Of a DNA stretch of 64,000 bases, positions 22,330 to 32,769 are shown piece after piece. The DNA comes from Ilyonectria destructans (lineage: Eukaryota > Ascomycota > Sordariomycetes > Hypocreales > Nectriaceae). A program made the position numbers and the translations under genes. The notes under the pieces were generated by a model. That model was not told where the DNA came from, did not search any database, and saw only the letters and a program-made list of their open reading frames with translations. The DNA is taken from positions 2,294,001 to 2,358,000 of the forward strand of contig JAHEWK010000010.1 of assembly GCA_020740775.1 (NCBI GenBank), read 5' to 3'. How positions within the stretch are numbered: position 1 is the stretch's first letter; each line of letters opens with the position of its first letter.

Positions 22330-22881
22330 TTTCGATTGATTATACTGTATCCGTATACAAGGCTGATTGCACCAAGAAAGAAATTGTTCTCAATATCATA
22401 TGGAATAGAATCTCCCCAGTCCGGACCACAGAGCCTTTAAGAGATTACGGAGAAGGAGACAATTATTCTTACCAACATCGAGTGCCACATGTGTAAGTCT
22501 AGGAAAGGAATGTACTCCGATTGGTTCAAAACGAATTTGGGGTAAACTTAGTGTTCACGTTCGAGAGGTTGATGCTAATTCCTCGCGCCCAGGAGCCCGC
22601 GGGTTGAAGGAGCCCGCGGAATTTAGGAGCCGCGGAATGCAGAAGTCCTCGGGTGCCGAGGCCGTGTCAGCCAACCCGTCTTACTCAATGCGGATGGAGA
22701 GTAAACATGATCCAGCTGTCCAATTGCGATTGCACAAATCATGTTAGCGGGGTGTTAATATATTACATTTGCTGTTACTTAAAGTTCCCTTGAAGCACAT
22801 CTTAACCTTCACCATTCCTGCGAGCTTGGGAGGGCTCGTCTTGCTATTTGTACCGAAAAAATATCAAATAAGGCACTTGCG
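22330..22881. promoter_or_regulatory. Bidirectional promoter with GCCCGCGG motifs (BVMO / ADH)
   Basis: 552 bp between divergent starts. GCCCGCGG occurs at 22595-22602 and 22612-22619, with a one-base-shorter GCCGCGG at 22629-22635, all within 41 bp. The core CCGCGG is a palindrome made of CCG/CGG half-sites, the type bound by Zn2Cys6 dimers. The same 8-mer recurs in four other promoters of the block. Confidence 0.6.
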
Positions 22882-24196
22882 ATGCGGGCGATTGTGTTTC
22901 ACGGCAAAGGTGATATTCGACTTGAAGAAGTCGAGGTGCCTAAGTGTGGCCCTACAGATGTTCAGGTCAGTGTTTCTACAGGTTCTTATATCCACAAGAG
23001 CAGTATTGATTATAGAATAGCTGAAACCTGCATTCGTTGGAATATGTGGAACAGGTAAAAAGTAAAGAAGTTCTCCACGGACCTGTGAGCTCATGTACAA
23101 ACCAGATCTCCACGAATACCTTGAAGGGGCCTACCTCATTCCAACTACCCCTCATCCCGTAACTGGCAAGAAGTTGCCGGTAATTATTGGCCATGAATAT
23201 AGTGGGACTGTTTCAGAGGTCGGGGATGAGATCAACGATCTCAAAGCAGGAGACAGAGTTGTTGTCCAACCCATCATTTTCGATGGAACGTGCAATTCCT
23301 GCCAGAAAGGTCTCATTAATTGCTGCCCTAATTCTGGGTTCATAGGGTTGAGTGGTAAGTCTCGCTGCAGAGATCTTGTTGAGGTTTCTGAGGCTGATAT
23401 CTACTTAGGCATTGGAGGTGGGTTGGCCGAGTACACCACTGTACCCCGGTATGCTGTTTACAAGATCCCCGACAATGTATCCCTAAAAGTTGCCGGTAAG
23501 CGGGCTTACCATGTAGTTATTTGACATGTGTAACTGACAGAGTAAGCTCTCGTGGAACCTCTCGCTGTTGCGTGGCACGCTGTGAAATTGAGCGGTTTTC
23601 AACCCAACGACGCCGCCCTCATCCTTGGCGCGGGGCCAATTGGCCTGGCTATTCTTCACATTCTTAAAAGTCAAGGCGGCAGCCAGATAATTGTTTCTGA
23701 GACTGCAGAGAAAAGGAGACAATTCGCGACGAACTTTGGGGCAAGCACAGTGATCGATCCGACTAGAGAAGATGTGGGTGAACGCTGCAAGACGCTTTGC
23801 GCTGGGGAAGGAGTTCAGGTCGTGTTTGATTGTGCTGGCGTTCAGAGTACGCTGGAAGCTGCGCTTGCGGCTTCCAGGCCCCGAGCCGTCATTGTCAACG
23901 TGGCCGTTTGGGCTGGTGAGGCGGTTCTCTCGCCGAACCATTTCTTGTTAAATGAAAGAACCTACCGAGGATCGGCGACGTACTCGGCAACAGTTTTTCC
24001 AGAAGTTATTGCTGCTCTTGCCCAAGGTAAGATCTCTACCCTATCGTTGATGAAGCGACCTCTGACGAGACTAGGAAAACTTGACCCAGAACCTATGATT
24101 ACCAGTTTGATTGAGATGGATGAAATAGAAGAGAAAGGTTTCAAGGCATTAGTTACTTCCAAAGATAGTCAGGTCAAGATTTTAGTCAAGATCTGA
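22882..24196 (+). CDS. Zinc-type alcohol/polyol dehydrogenase (MDR family)
   Basis: Five exons (22882-22965, 23021-23054, 23106-23354, 23409-23495, 23547-24196) give 367 aa. Start MRAIVFHGKGDIRLEEVEVP is typical of butanediol/threonine-dehydrogenase-like MDR proteins. The splices at exons 1-3 build QLKPAFVGICGTDLHEYLEG, containing the zinc-ligand Cys. LPVIIGHEYSGTVSEVG gives the GHE motif, VEPLAVAWHAVK the conserved EP, and LILGAGPIGLAILHIL the Rossmann GxGxxG. The structural-zinc lobe CNSCQKGLINCC is present but slightly unusual. It oxidises secondary alcohols or diols to ketones with NAD(P). In this cluster it could supply the ketone used by the Baeyer-Villiger monooxygenase. All splice junctions are in phase and no lesions are seen. 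Confidence 0.92.
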
Positions 24197-24305
24197 TGGA
24201 TATAATTTTCAAGAGGCAGAGTAGTCCGTTGACGGCTGTGAGATACTTTAGCTTTGGTCTAGTCAATTTGGCACTGCGTACGATTTCTGAATTACCACCT
24301 TGATA

Positions 24306-24436
24306 CCTTGTAACGCATACGTCGGAGTAATAGATGGACTAACGGGGTTTCGTTGTGGTATACCCATACCTAGCATCCAGAAGACTTGCGCGAAAATTGG
24401 GAGTCAAGATTAAAAGACCTGGCCACGCCTCGCGAA
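24306..24436 (+). repeat. Dispersed repeat, less mutated copy B
   Basis: Partner of 14712-14842, in the same orientation and about 9.6 kb away. It keeps more G/C and may be closer to the ancestor. It lies between the ADH stop and the hydrolase promoter, inside the cluster. Confidence 0.75.
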
Positions 24437-24596
24437 GCGGGGGTGGCACCGAACGCGCAAGCGAGGCAGAGACAGCTGGGATTCGTGGCTTAGCAGGCGT
24501 CAGGTAACTTCCAAGTCAACATGCTGGATGGACGAACAATCATGAAGGTTACATCGGCAGTTGATCAGTAGCACGCGGAGATAACAGAGCTTGCTA

Positions 24597-24652
24597 ACCC
24601 GCGGCGAGCGCGGTCACCACGGCGCCCGCGGCCGCCGCGCCCCCGCAGTCAC
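24597..24652. promoter_or_regulatory. GCCCGCGG-type motif block upstream of hydrolase
   Basis: Very GC-rich block with ACCCGCGG at 24597-24604 and an exact GCCCGCGG at 24624-24631, about 175-205 bp before the likely start codon at 24805. The rest of 24197-24804 contains only the dispersed repeat copy. Confidence 0.55.
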
Positions 24653-24804
24653 AATGAATGCCGATTTGTTGTCGTATCGACATTGATATTCAAGCTTACG
24701 ATTCCCTGTACGGTAAATCTATGCGTGATAAGCCTGGATCATATTCTACATTTTTCCTTAGTGTCAGAATCCGTCTCACGATTCGATTCATCTCCACAGA
24801 GACG

Positions 24805-25846
24805 ATGCCATCCAACGAACCAACCACAGTAGTGACCTCCCAACCCACGATACCCATCGAGGCCTTCAATATCGAAACATTTGCCTACAAAGTTATTCAA
24901 GGGCAACCTATCCTCTTAGATTTATGGGTTCCAAAGAATCTTCCCTCTGGTGAATGCCCGGTCATTCTGCGATTCCACGGCGGGTATCTTGTCTGTGGCA
25001 GTCGCGACAATCTGCAGCTGACTCCTCCCCGAATTATTCAATATGCCCTTGATAGCAAATCGATTTTGGTGTCGTGTGATTACCGATTGCTTCCAGAGAG
25101 TAGCGGAAAGGACATTCTTGAGGATATTGATGACCTCTGGTCCTGGGTTCATGGACGCCTGCAACAGGCTCTCGAGGTCATGACAAATGGCCAAAATACT
25201 GCAGACCTACAGAGGGTATTGCTCGCAGGTGAAAGCGCAGGTATGCAATTCTCATTTCTCGCGACGAGAAACAACTAATTGACGACACCAACCACTTGCA
25301 GGCGGTTACCTAGCGTTGCAACTGGCCTTATCTCATCCCACTGCCATTCGGGCTGTCATTGCGAGCTACCCAATGATTGACATGCAAAACCGTCACTTCA
25401 GTGAAGCCTACCCAAAGCAGATGGGGCAGTATCCGCAAATGGAATTCGGAGTTGTGGCTCAGCATCTTAGTCAACTTCCAGATGGGATCCATCCGACGAC
25501 AAGGTCAGTCTCGAATCTGCCCATTGCCATTATCCAGCACGGTTTGTATCAAAAGTTTTTGGGGGAACATCGAAGCCTCTTCCCCATTGCAAGGCTGGAG
25601 GATGACCCTGAGTTGGCGCACAAGCTTCCCTTCATTTGGCTACATCACGGTACCAACGATAGTGAGGTTCCCATTGATGGTAGCAGGAAATTCGTGGAAA
25701 AGCTGCGAGAGCTGAATCCCAAGGCTCAGCTTAGATATAAGGAACTAGAGGGGATGGAGCATGGTGTCTCGAGCGAGATATATCTGATTCAATCCGGAGA
25801 GTGGGACGAGGGGTCAAGGCATGTCAACGGATTGCTTTTTGAATGA
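24805..25846 (+). CDS. Alpha/beta hydrolase (HSL-type esterase)
   Basis: Two exons (24805-25240, 25302-25846) give 326 aa. Start MPSNEPTTVV was preferred over an ATG at 24658, because the intervening residues are not family-like. RFHGGYLVCGS (residue ~58) is the HGG oxyanion motif. GESAGG (~143-148), rebuilt across the splice, carries the nucleophile Ser. The acid is probably Asp in HHGTNDSEVP (~266) and the base His in GMEHG (~297). The family hydrolyses esters and lactones of small lipophilic compounds. Directly downstream of a BVMO and ADH, it would fit hydrolysis of the Baeyer-Villiger ester. No signal peptide, so cytoplasmic. It is intact. Confidence 0.9.
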
Positions 25847-26248
25847 GATTCGGAGAACTGTAAAACTGTAATTTTGTTTCTCATGTTTTATTAAGGTCAA
25901 TGGGATCTACGGCGTGCCTCGCTACAGTAGATGGATTTACCTTTATTCAACCGGCTATAAAGGATTTAGTCTGTCTCAATTATGGTCAGAAATCAACAGC
26001 TTCTATAACTTTAACTTTACCCTCAAGTGTGATGAATAGACATCGACGATTCTTGTACCCTCCTATTGAATAGAAAGAGACAAGGTGGACCACAGTCGGC
26101 CATCTTGAAGGGATGGTTTGATGCCACCCACGCTAAGACCATGTCCTGACGGATGCGCGGGCCCCGAGGCCAGTATTACGGACATATAAGAGGAGGATTG
26201 CGTCTTCCCAAATTATCACAAAGGCCGCACCAACATCAATCCTCGGCA
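25847..26248. promoter_or_regulatory. SDR promoter
   Basis: Intergenic stretch with GCGCGGGC at 26155-26162, one mismatch from the reverse complement of the cluster motif (CCGCGGGC). CATATAAG follows at 26183, a TATA-like box about 65 bp before the start codon. Nothing else seen. Confidence 0.45.
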
Positions 26249-27439
26249 ATGGCCTTCACTCCGGAATCGCTCCCCGATCTTTCGGGGAGAGTGTATCTCG
26301 TAACGGGAGGCAATACTGGAATGTAGGTCCCAGACTTTCTTGCCTCATCCTTTGCCTATAACATAATCCCACGCTAATGGCTGAGACCAGCGGCTTCAAT
26401 ACTGTCCTCGAGCTGGCAGCCCACAATGCAAAGGTGTATTTGGGCGCAAGATCCGAGGCCAAAGCCAACGCTGCCATTGAGGAGATCAAGTCCAGTCACC
26501 CTGATGTAGACATCTCTGTGTTGATCATGGACATGATGGACCTCCGGAGTGTGCGGGCCGCGGCAGAAGAATTTGCAAGGTTTTAACATTCCATTCTTGC
26601 TCTCGTGGATCTTTATTCTCACCAATATCTTTACGCAAAGAAAAGAGTCGACGCTTCACGGTTTAGTTAACAATGCCGGAATCATGGCAACTCCTTACGA
26701 GGAATCTATAGATCATTACGAAGCTCAATTTCAGGTACGCCGTGTATGCTTTGGTGAGATGGATGCTCAACTGACATGTTTTTCAGACGAATTACCTTTC
26801 GCACTGGCTCTTAACCTACCTTCTGTTGCCTATCCTTACTAAGTCTGCTCAATCAAGTAGTCCTGGCACTGTCCGGATTACGAATGTCAGTTCTGATGGC
26901 CATCTTTTATTTGCCCCATCGACAGGAATCGATTTTGAAGACATCAATCAGACCAAAGGCAGCGCATGGTCGCGATATGGCATGTCTAAACTGGCCAACA
27001 TTCTACATGCGAAAGAGCTAAGCCGAAGATACGGTCCACTATCCACATATCGCGGACACGGAGAGATTTGGACAGCAAGTGTGCACCCAGGCACCATAGA
27101 CACGTGAGTGATCCAGTTCGTAGGCAAACGATTGAATGCATCCCTCTAATCTGAGAGACTAGGAACCTGGGCCATCATGCCACCGGTTCCTGGCTATTCC
27201 AAATGATCCGCCCTATCGTAAGGCTTTTTGGACTGTACAGCCCAGTTGAGACGTCCGCGTACACAAGTCTCTATGTCATCGCAGGAAACGACTTCGAACA
27301 TGACCAGAGTGGCGAGTACTTTAAGCCTGTGGGTATTGTTGGCAAAACTTCTCAGCACGGGAACGACATGGCGCTTGCCGAAAAGCTCTGGGATTGGACA
27401 GAGCGTGAGATGAAGGGTGCTGGCCTAATTGACTCGTAA
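26249..27439 (+). CDS. Short-chain dehydrogenase/reductase
   Basis: Five exons (26249-26322, 26391-26579, 26641-26734, 26787-27103, 27163-27439) give 316 aa, all phases consistent. VYLVTGGNTGIGFNTVLEL is the TGxxxGxG cofactor site, split by the first intron. VNNAGIMATP is the NAG motif. The Ser of ITNVSSDGHLL and Tyr/Lys of YGMSK (~183-187) form the catalytic set, followed by VHPGTIDTNLG. It resembles fungal retinol-dehydrogenase/WW-domain-oxidoreductase-like SDRs, which act on lipophilic alcohols or ketones. The exon 2 donor (AAG|GTTTTA) is weak but needed to restore EFARKESTLHGLVNNAG. In the cluster it offers a second alcohol/ketone step. Confidence 0.9.
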
Positions 27440-28310
27440 ATACCCTGCAAGAGAGCTATGATCGAACTGCAGCGGCTTTCAAGGCATGACTTCCACTTGG
27501 ATTTGTCTAGGGTACGCTGCGGCCAACAGAGCATCACTGTCTCTACCTCTTCCGTAGTCTTTACCTTCATTTAACCTACAGACGTTACTAAACTTGTGCT
27601 TATTTTATTTCATTACTTTTCCACTTTTTAACCAAAGAAAAGAGGTTTTCACTCAATTATTACAATCTACATGATGAACTCGTCGAACAAGATGACTGTA
27701 GTGATTGACTGTCTTTATTTTGCGATGCTGGATTTAGTGTTGCTTCTGCTCAAAGTTGCTTCTTGTGTCACGAGTTAAGCAGCCGAGGTACACTTTGCAC
27801 AAATAGGGCAGCTTCAAAATTTCCTATGTAACACCCTTACTGACAGTGAGCTTGTAAAATCCCAGGGGTTTATTGCCAGACGGGTCAGATGCGCGCAGAC
27901 TATGAAGCTGGATAGTGCTGTTCACCGGGCGGAACTATGACGCCGAACCGGTCTAGCTCAGCCATTCAAGATAACAGCCCTGAATCAAGTTTCTTTTACA
28001 CCCACCTCGGAACCTGATGGAAGTAAGATAGCAAATCGGCTGCCCGCGGAACGCGACGCCCGAAAGGCGCCCGCGGCGTGCGAAGCTCGCAAAAGGAGCC
28101 CGCGGCGTGAGACGCCTGCAAGATGCTGTAAGTTGTCTAAGTCTACGATGCCGTTGCACGAAATGCCGCGATAACGGCAAAGAAGCAGAAAGAGGCAACG
28201 GTATCTATAACTAGCAAGCAATGTGGCTACACCTTCCGTTCAATCACGGCATTCTCTCTATTCAGAAAGTTACTCAATCACAAAACTGCAATTCCAAGAC
28301 ATAAATCACC
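27440..28310. promoter_or_regulatory. Amine oxidase promoter with three GCCCGCGG motifs
   Basis: 871 bp without a gene. Exact GCCCGCGG copies lie at 28042-28049, 28069-28076 and 28098-28105 (27 and 29 bp apart), about 205-270 bp before the start codon. The intervening bases also repeat (GGCG/GGAG before, CGTG after the second and third). This is the densest motif array of the cluster. Confidence 0.6.
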
Positions 28311-30526
28311 ATGACACCTCAAGTTGAGCGCGTGCATCCCCTGCGCGTATTGAGCGAGAATGAAATTCTCAAAGCTTCCGCCATTGTCAAGCGAATCTTT
28401 CAAGAGAAGATCAATGACGCAGAGAGGGAGGTTCGGTTCAAGCACATTACACTCTCTGAGCCCCCCAAGTCCTTCCTGATGCCATATTTGGATGCCGAAA
28501 GTGATGGGATCCCTGTATCTGAGCGAGCCTTCGTGCCTAGATGCGCCCATGTAATTTATTCGGTGCCTGGTGAACCCGGGTTCACTGACAGCATCATCAG
28601 CCTGGATACGGAGAGCGAGGTGACCTCGGTGGCATCGAAAGAAGGAGATTATACCGGTTTCGATAGGTACGCTCTTAACTATTATTTATGAGGACAAGAC
28701 TAAACATAATCAAATAGGGACGAAGTCATCAAGTTCAACCACGTCATCTTATCCCACCCTGAGGTTTTAGCTGCCATCGGCAAGTTGGGGTTGCACCCTG
28801 ATATGACCGTTCAATGCGACACTTGGCCGTTTGGTGCGGATAAAGACTCTAGCTTGGATACTCCGCGCTTGGTTCAGGCTATACTTTACGCTCGCGCCGC
28901 GCATAACCACCCGGAGAGCAATCAGTATTCGTTTCCGCTTCCGATCTCGCCTGTCATCGATTCAGCTGATATGAGACTTGTTCGTATCGATCCTCTTCCT
29001 ACTGGCGGTATTGAAGATGGGGCAGCCTGTTTCACAGCACCAGAGGCTCCTCTCGCCCACTGTGTTGAGAATGAATATCATCCAGATCTCTTGAACATCA
29101 AGCTTCGTGATGATCTCAAACCATTGATAATTCAACAGCCCGAGGGGCCTAGCTACAAAGTCGAAGACGGGAATTGCGTATCTTGGCAGAAATGGAAATT
29201 CCGCATTGGCTTCAACTGGCGCGAGGGTATGACCATTCATGATGTGAGATACGACGGGCGAAAACTGTTTTACCGACTCAGCATGAGTGAGATGACTGTG
29301 CCATATGGCGGTAAGTATGGGAAAAGCCTTTGCTGCGCAATCAACTAACATTCTCATAGACCCGAGATTTCCCTACCATCGCAGACAGGCATTCGATCTT
29401 GGTGATGCTGGTGCGGGCGTGACCGCAAATAACTTGAGCCTTGGCTGCGACTGCTTGGGATCTATTACCTACTTCGATGCGTTACTGACCGATTCGGCGG
29501 GAGAGCCCTGCGCAGCTCCCAATGTCATTTGTCTACACGAGGAGGTATGATGATGCCCCAAATATCGATAACACACTTGTTTACTAACCTTCGAATTAGG
29601 ACAGAGGCATTGGATGGAAGCATACCAATGCTAGGACGGACGTCGCTGCAGTCACGCGCGCCCGCATTCTCGTCCTCCAGAGTATCATTACAGTTGGGAA
29701 TTATGAATATGCGTTTTCTTGGCACTTTTGGCAGAACGGGAATATCGAATTTGAGACCAGAGCAACTGGAATTCTTGCTACAAGTCTCATCGACGAAGGA
29801 AAGACAAGCCACTGGGGCAATGTTGTTTCTCCAGGCGTCTTGGCAGCTAACCACCAGCACCTTTTCTGCCTCCGCGTTGATCCCATGATTGATGGTCTTG
29901 AGAATACTGTCGTCCAAGAGGAGTCTATCCTATTTGATGACGCCGAGGAGAACCCATACGGCAATGCATGGAAATTGAGCAAGACCTACGTGGAGAAGAG
30001 TGGTTTCATGGATGCTGCTCCCGAGAAGAACCGAGTCTTCAAAATTGTCAACGAGATGAAGCTCAATCCGATTTCCAAAAACCCCGTGGGCTTCAAGATT
30101 GTGTCGCAGCCGGCACAGCTGCTCATAGCTCACAAGGATTCGGTTGTTCGCAAGCGCGCCCGCTTCGCAGAACACCATGCCTGGGTGACTAGATATCGGG
30201 ACGGCGACCTCTGGGCTGGTGGCAAATGGACAAACCAAAGCATGAGAGAAAAGGATGGTGTTGCTGACTACGCGGCGAGGAATGATAATGTCCGCGGCCA
30301 GGATTTGGTCTTCTGGACTACTTACGGACTGACGCATAACCCTCGCGTCGAGGACTACCCTGTCATGCCGGTCGAGATTGTCACCGTTACACTCAAGCCA
30401 GCGGATTTCTTCGATCGCAATCCTGCTCTTGACGTTCCACCTAGCACTCAAGCTGTTAACAAAAGTGTTTTGGTGACCACAGGCGGCACTCCAAAGGCGG
30501 ATGAACAAGTCGTCTGTTGTCGATAA
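28311..30526 (+). CDS. Copper amine oxidase (TPQ type)
   Basis: Four exons (28311-28666, 28718-29310, 29360-29544, 29600-30526) give 686 aa, the usual length of fungal peroxisomal/cytosolic copper amine oxidases. The N2/N3 domains precede the catalytic domain (YGDPRFPYHRRQAFDLGDAG…). VGNYEYAFSWHFW contains the N-Y-E/D-Y motif whose first Tyr (~410) becomes topaquinone. AANHQHLFCLRVDP gives the HxH copper ligands (~462), and the third His is probably in YGLTHNPRVEDYPVMP (~623). The enzyme deaminates primary amines to aldehydes with H2O2 and NH3. No peroxisomal SKL is seen; the C-terminus ends VVCCR. It lies between an SDR and a P450 and has the strongest cluster-motif array upstream. Confidence 0.94.
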
Positions 30527-31339
30527 AGGACTTTTTCAAGCATTCCCCCTCATAGCATAACAAGAACAATCATTTGAGATTAAACCCAGTTTAGGAATGC
30601 AATATACAGTTCATGAACATCTCGTACGGTCACGATCGATGACTTCGACATGCACCGTGCGTTAACACAACCAGTCTTTACACCACTCGATCTTTCTCTG
30701 ATGACTGAAGCAAATCAGAACTGAGAACTTACCGACTCGGCCTTGTAAAATCAACATCACACTCACAGATAAATAGAACAAGACGGCACTAGTTTTCTGT
30801 AAGCGGATCTCTTCTCTTGACCTATACTCCGCAATCCATCCCGATACATCTTTTAGCCGATAGCATCATTTCCACTTCTTTCATGTGTGTTTACGGTGCT
30901 TCCAAGTAAAACGGCTTGCGTCGTGATCACTCTTAGGCGATAGTGAACTGAGTTCAGCGGGGCAATGTTTGAGTTTCGGAGACATCAACGTTTTTTTCGT
31001 TTTTTTGCAGAGAGGGAAAATCCTGTACCAAGTCCTATCGTTGACCGGTTCTGGCAGTTTCATTCGGGTTCATTTACAGCAACGCCTAATGTCGGTGATG
31101 ATGCCTAGCTACGGATTCCGCGCGGGTTCGGGCCCGCGGCCTCGGGCTCCGCGGCCATCCAATCTTTCTTATGTTTGATTCGGCGCTGGCCTTGTAGATG
31201 GCGGGGCGCCGCGTCATCGATGTGTGGAGCAGACATCTGGTACTTGGCCTATAAACCGTAATGCAGATTGGTTTTAGTTTTTGCCACATATGCCTAGCCA
31301 CCACCTGCCTACTTTTGACCATACTTCTTCATCTTCGAG
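30527..31339. promoter_or_regulatory. P450 promoter region with motif
   Basis: No gene. GCCCGCGG occurs at 31132-31139 and a CCGCGG at 31149-31154, in a GC-rich patch about 190-210 bp before the P450 start codon. A TTTTTTTCG…TTTTTTTGC T-run pair lies near 30990. Confidence 0.55.
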
Positions 31340-32645
31340 ATGGGTGGGAGCAAAGTGAAACACTCGGTCGAGAAAACTGTTGAGATTCCAGGTCCATCGG
31401 GTAAGTTTAAACGAATTCGCCAGCTAGATTCTTGTCCCCTGTTGACATCATGGAAGCGCTGCCCTTGTTGGGGAACATCCTGGACATAGACATACACAAC
31501 GGCTTGGAATCTCTTATTGGCAGAACGTATGGTAAGCTACAGGTGACGGAGTTTAGGTCGAAATACGTCTCTCTAACCTGTGGAATTTTTCCCAGGCCCG
31601 ATATTTGGTTTGACGTTTGGGGGCCAACGGGAGATTTATGTTACAAATCAAAAGCTAACCGAAGAGCTATGCGATGAAACTCGATTCTGCAAACTGGTCT
31701 GTGGTGGTATCGAGAAATTGAGACCAGCCGCTGGTGACGGTTTGTTTACAGCTCACGATAGCAACCATGCTTGGGGCGTCGCACACAGGATACTCATGCC
31801 CCTTTTTGGGCCTCTGAAAATCAAGGAAATGTTTCCAGAAATGGTAGGCATCGCAGAGCAGCTGTGCTTAAAATGGCCAGTAATTCTTCCTGCGCCCCAA
31901 TTGTGCAGAGCTGAACAACCATGTCAGGGCTCGTCTTGGTGCGTCGGCCCCCTTGGATGTGTCTAGGGAATTCACTCGTCTCACCGAGGATACCATTGCC
32001 CTATGTTCTATGGGTTACCGCTTTAACAGCTTCTATCTCGATGATAAGATGCATCCATTCGTCGAGAGCATGTTCGAGGTCCTTGCGGAAGCGGACATAC
32101 AAGCGAACCTCCCTGACTTGGCGATCAGACTACGGCGGTCATCCTTGTCCAAGTTCAAGAAGAATACCAGCAAATTAAATGGGATATGTAAGGAGATTAT
32201 TGATCAGCGGCGGGAAAATCCCGTCGAGAGTCGAGATCTGTTGAACGCCATGTTGAACGGCCGAGACCCCAAGACTGGAAAAGGACTCACTGAGGAGTCG
32301 GTTATACAAAATATGATCACGTTCCTCATCGCCGGGCATGAGACCACCTCTGGCTTGCTTTCTTTTGCATTTTACTACCTACTAGAGAATCCAGACGCTC
32401 TAAAAAGGGCTCGTGAGGAAGTCGATGATGTGGTGGGCCCGGACAGTCTTTCTGCAGAGCATCTCCACAAACTCCCATACATCAATAGTGTCTTGAGAGA
32501 AACTCTCCGCCTGATGCCAACTGCTCCTGGATTCTTCAAAAAGGCTCTGAAGGACGAGGTACTTGGTGGTAAATATCCTATTAAGACAGCTGATCCAGTA
32601 TTTGTTCTCCTTCACCTAGTCGTACTTGCACAGTTTCCAACTTAG
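31340..32645 (+). pseudogene. CYP505-type cytochrome P450, C-terminally truncated
   Basis: Four exons (31340-31400, 31457-31531, 31596-31879, 31911-32645) give 384 residues in consistent phase. VEIPGPSALPLLGNILDIDI, FCKLVCGGIEKLRP, GDGLFTAHDSNHAWGVAHRI, LMPLFGPLKIKEMF and ALCSMGYRFNSFY match the CYP505 (P450foxy, BM3-like) haem domain. ITFLIAGHETTSGLLSFAFY is the I-helix and LRETLRLMPTAPG the ExxR. The frame then ends at VLLHLVVLAQFPT. The FxxGxRxC haem-Cys loop, the PERF region and the whole NADPH reductase half are missing; only 124 bp separate it from the next gene's end. A short downstream stretch (DEAKFGNGRF, near 32690) may be a relic of PERF. Intact CYP505s hydroxylate fatty acids subterminally. 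The product is probably inactive. Confidence 0.85.
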
Positions 32646-32769
32646 TTGATAATGATTTTAAGTAGACATTACACGCGACGAGGCAAAATTCGGAAATGGA
32701 AGATTTAGGATGCATGGCGTCTTACAGGTGCCCTCGCCATAACAATCATCTCCAGTAGAGTACTCCAAC

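Noticed and set aside
24658..24804. 49-residue N-terminal extension of the alpha/beta hydrolase
   Set aside because: An upstream ATG is in frame, but the added residues do not resemble the family or a targeting signal, and the GC-rich motif block would then abut the start codon.
32680..32700. FGNG after the truncated P450 as an intact haem loop
   Set aside because: The following residues (RFRMHG) lack the required Arg-x-Cys spacing and there is no cysteine ligand; it fits a PERF remnant better.
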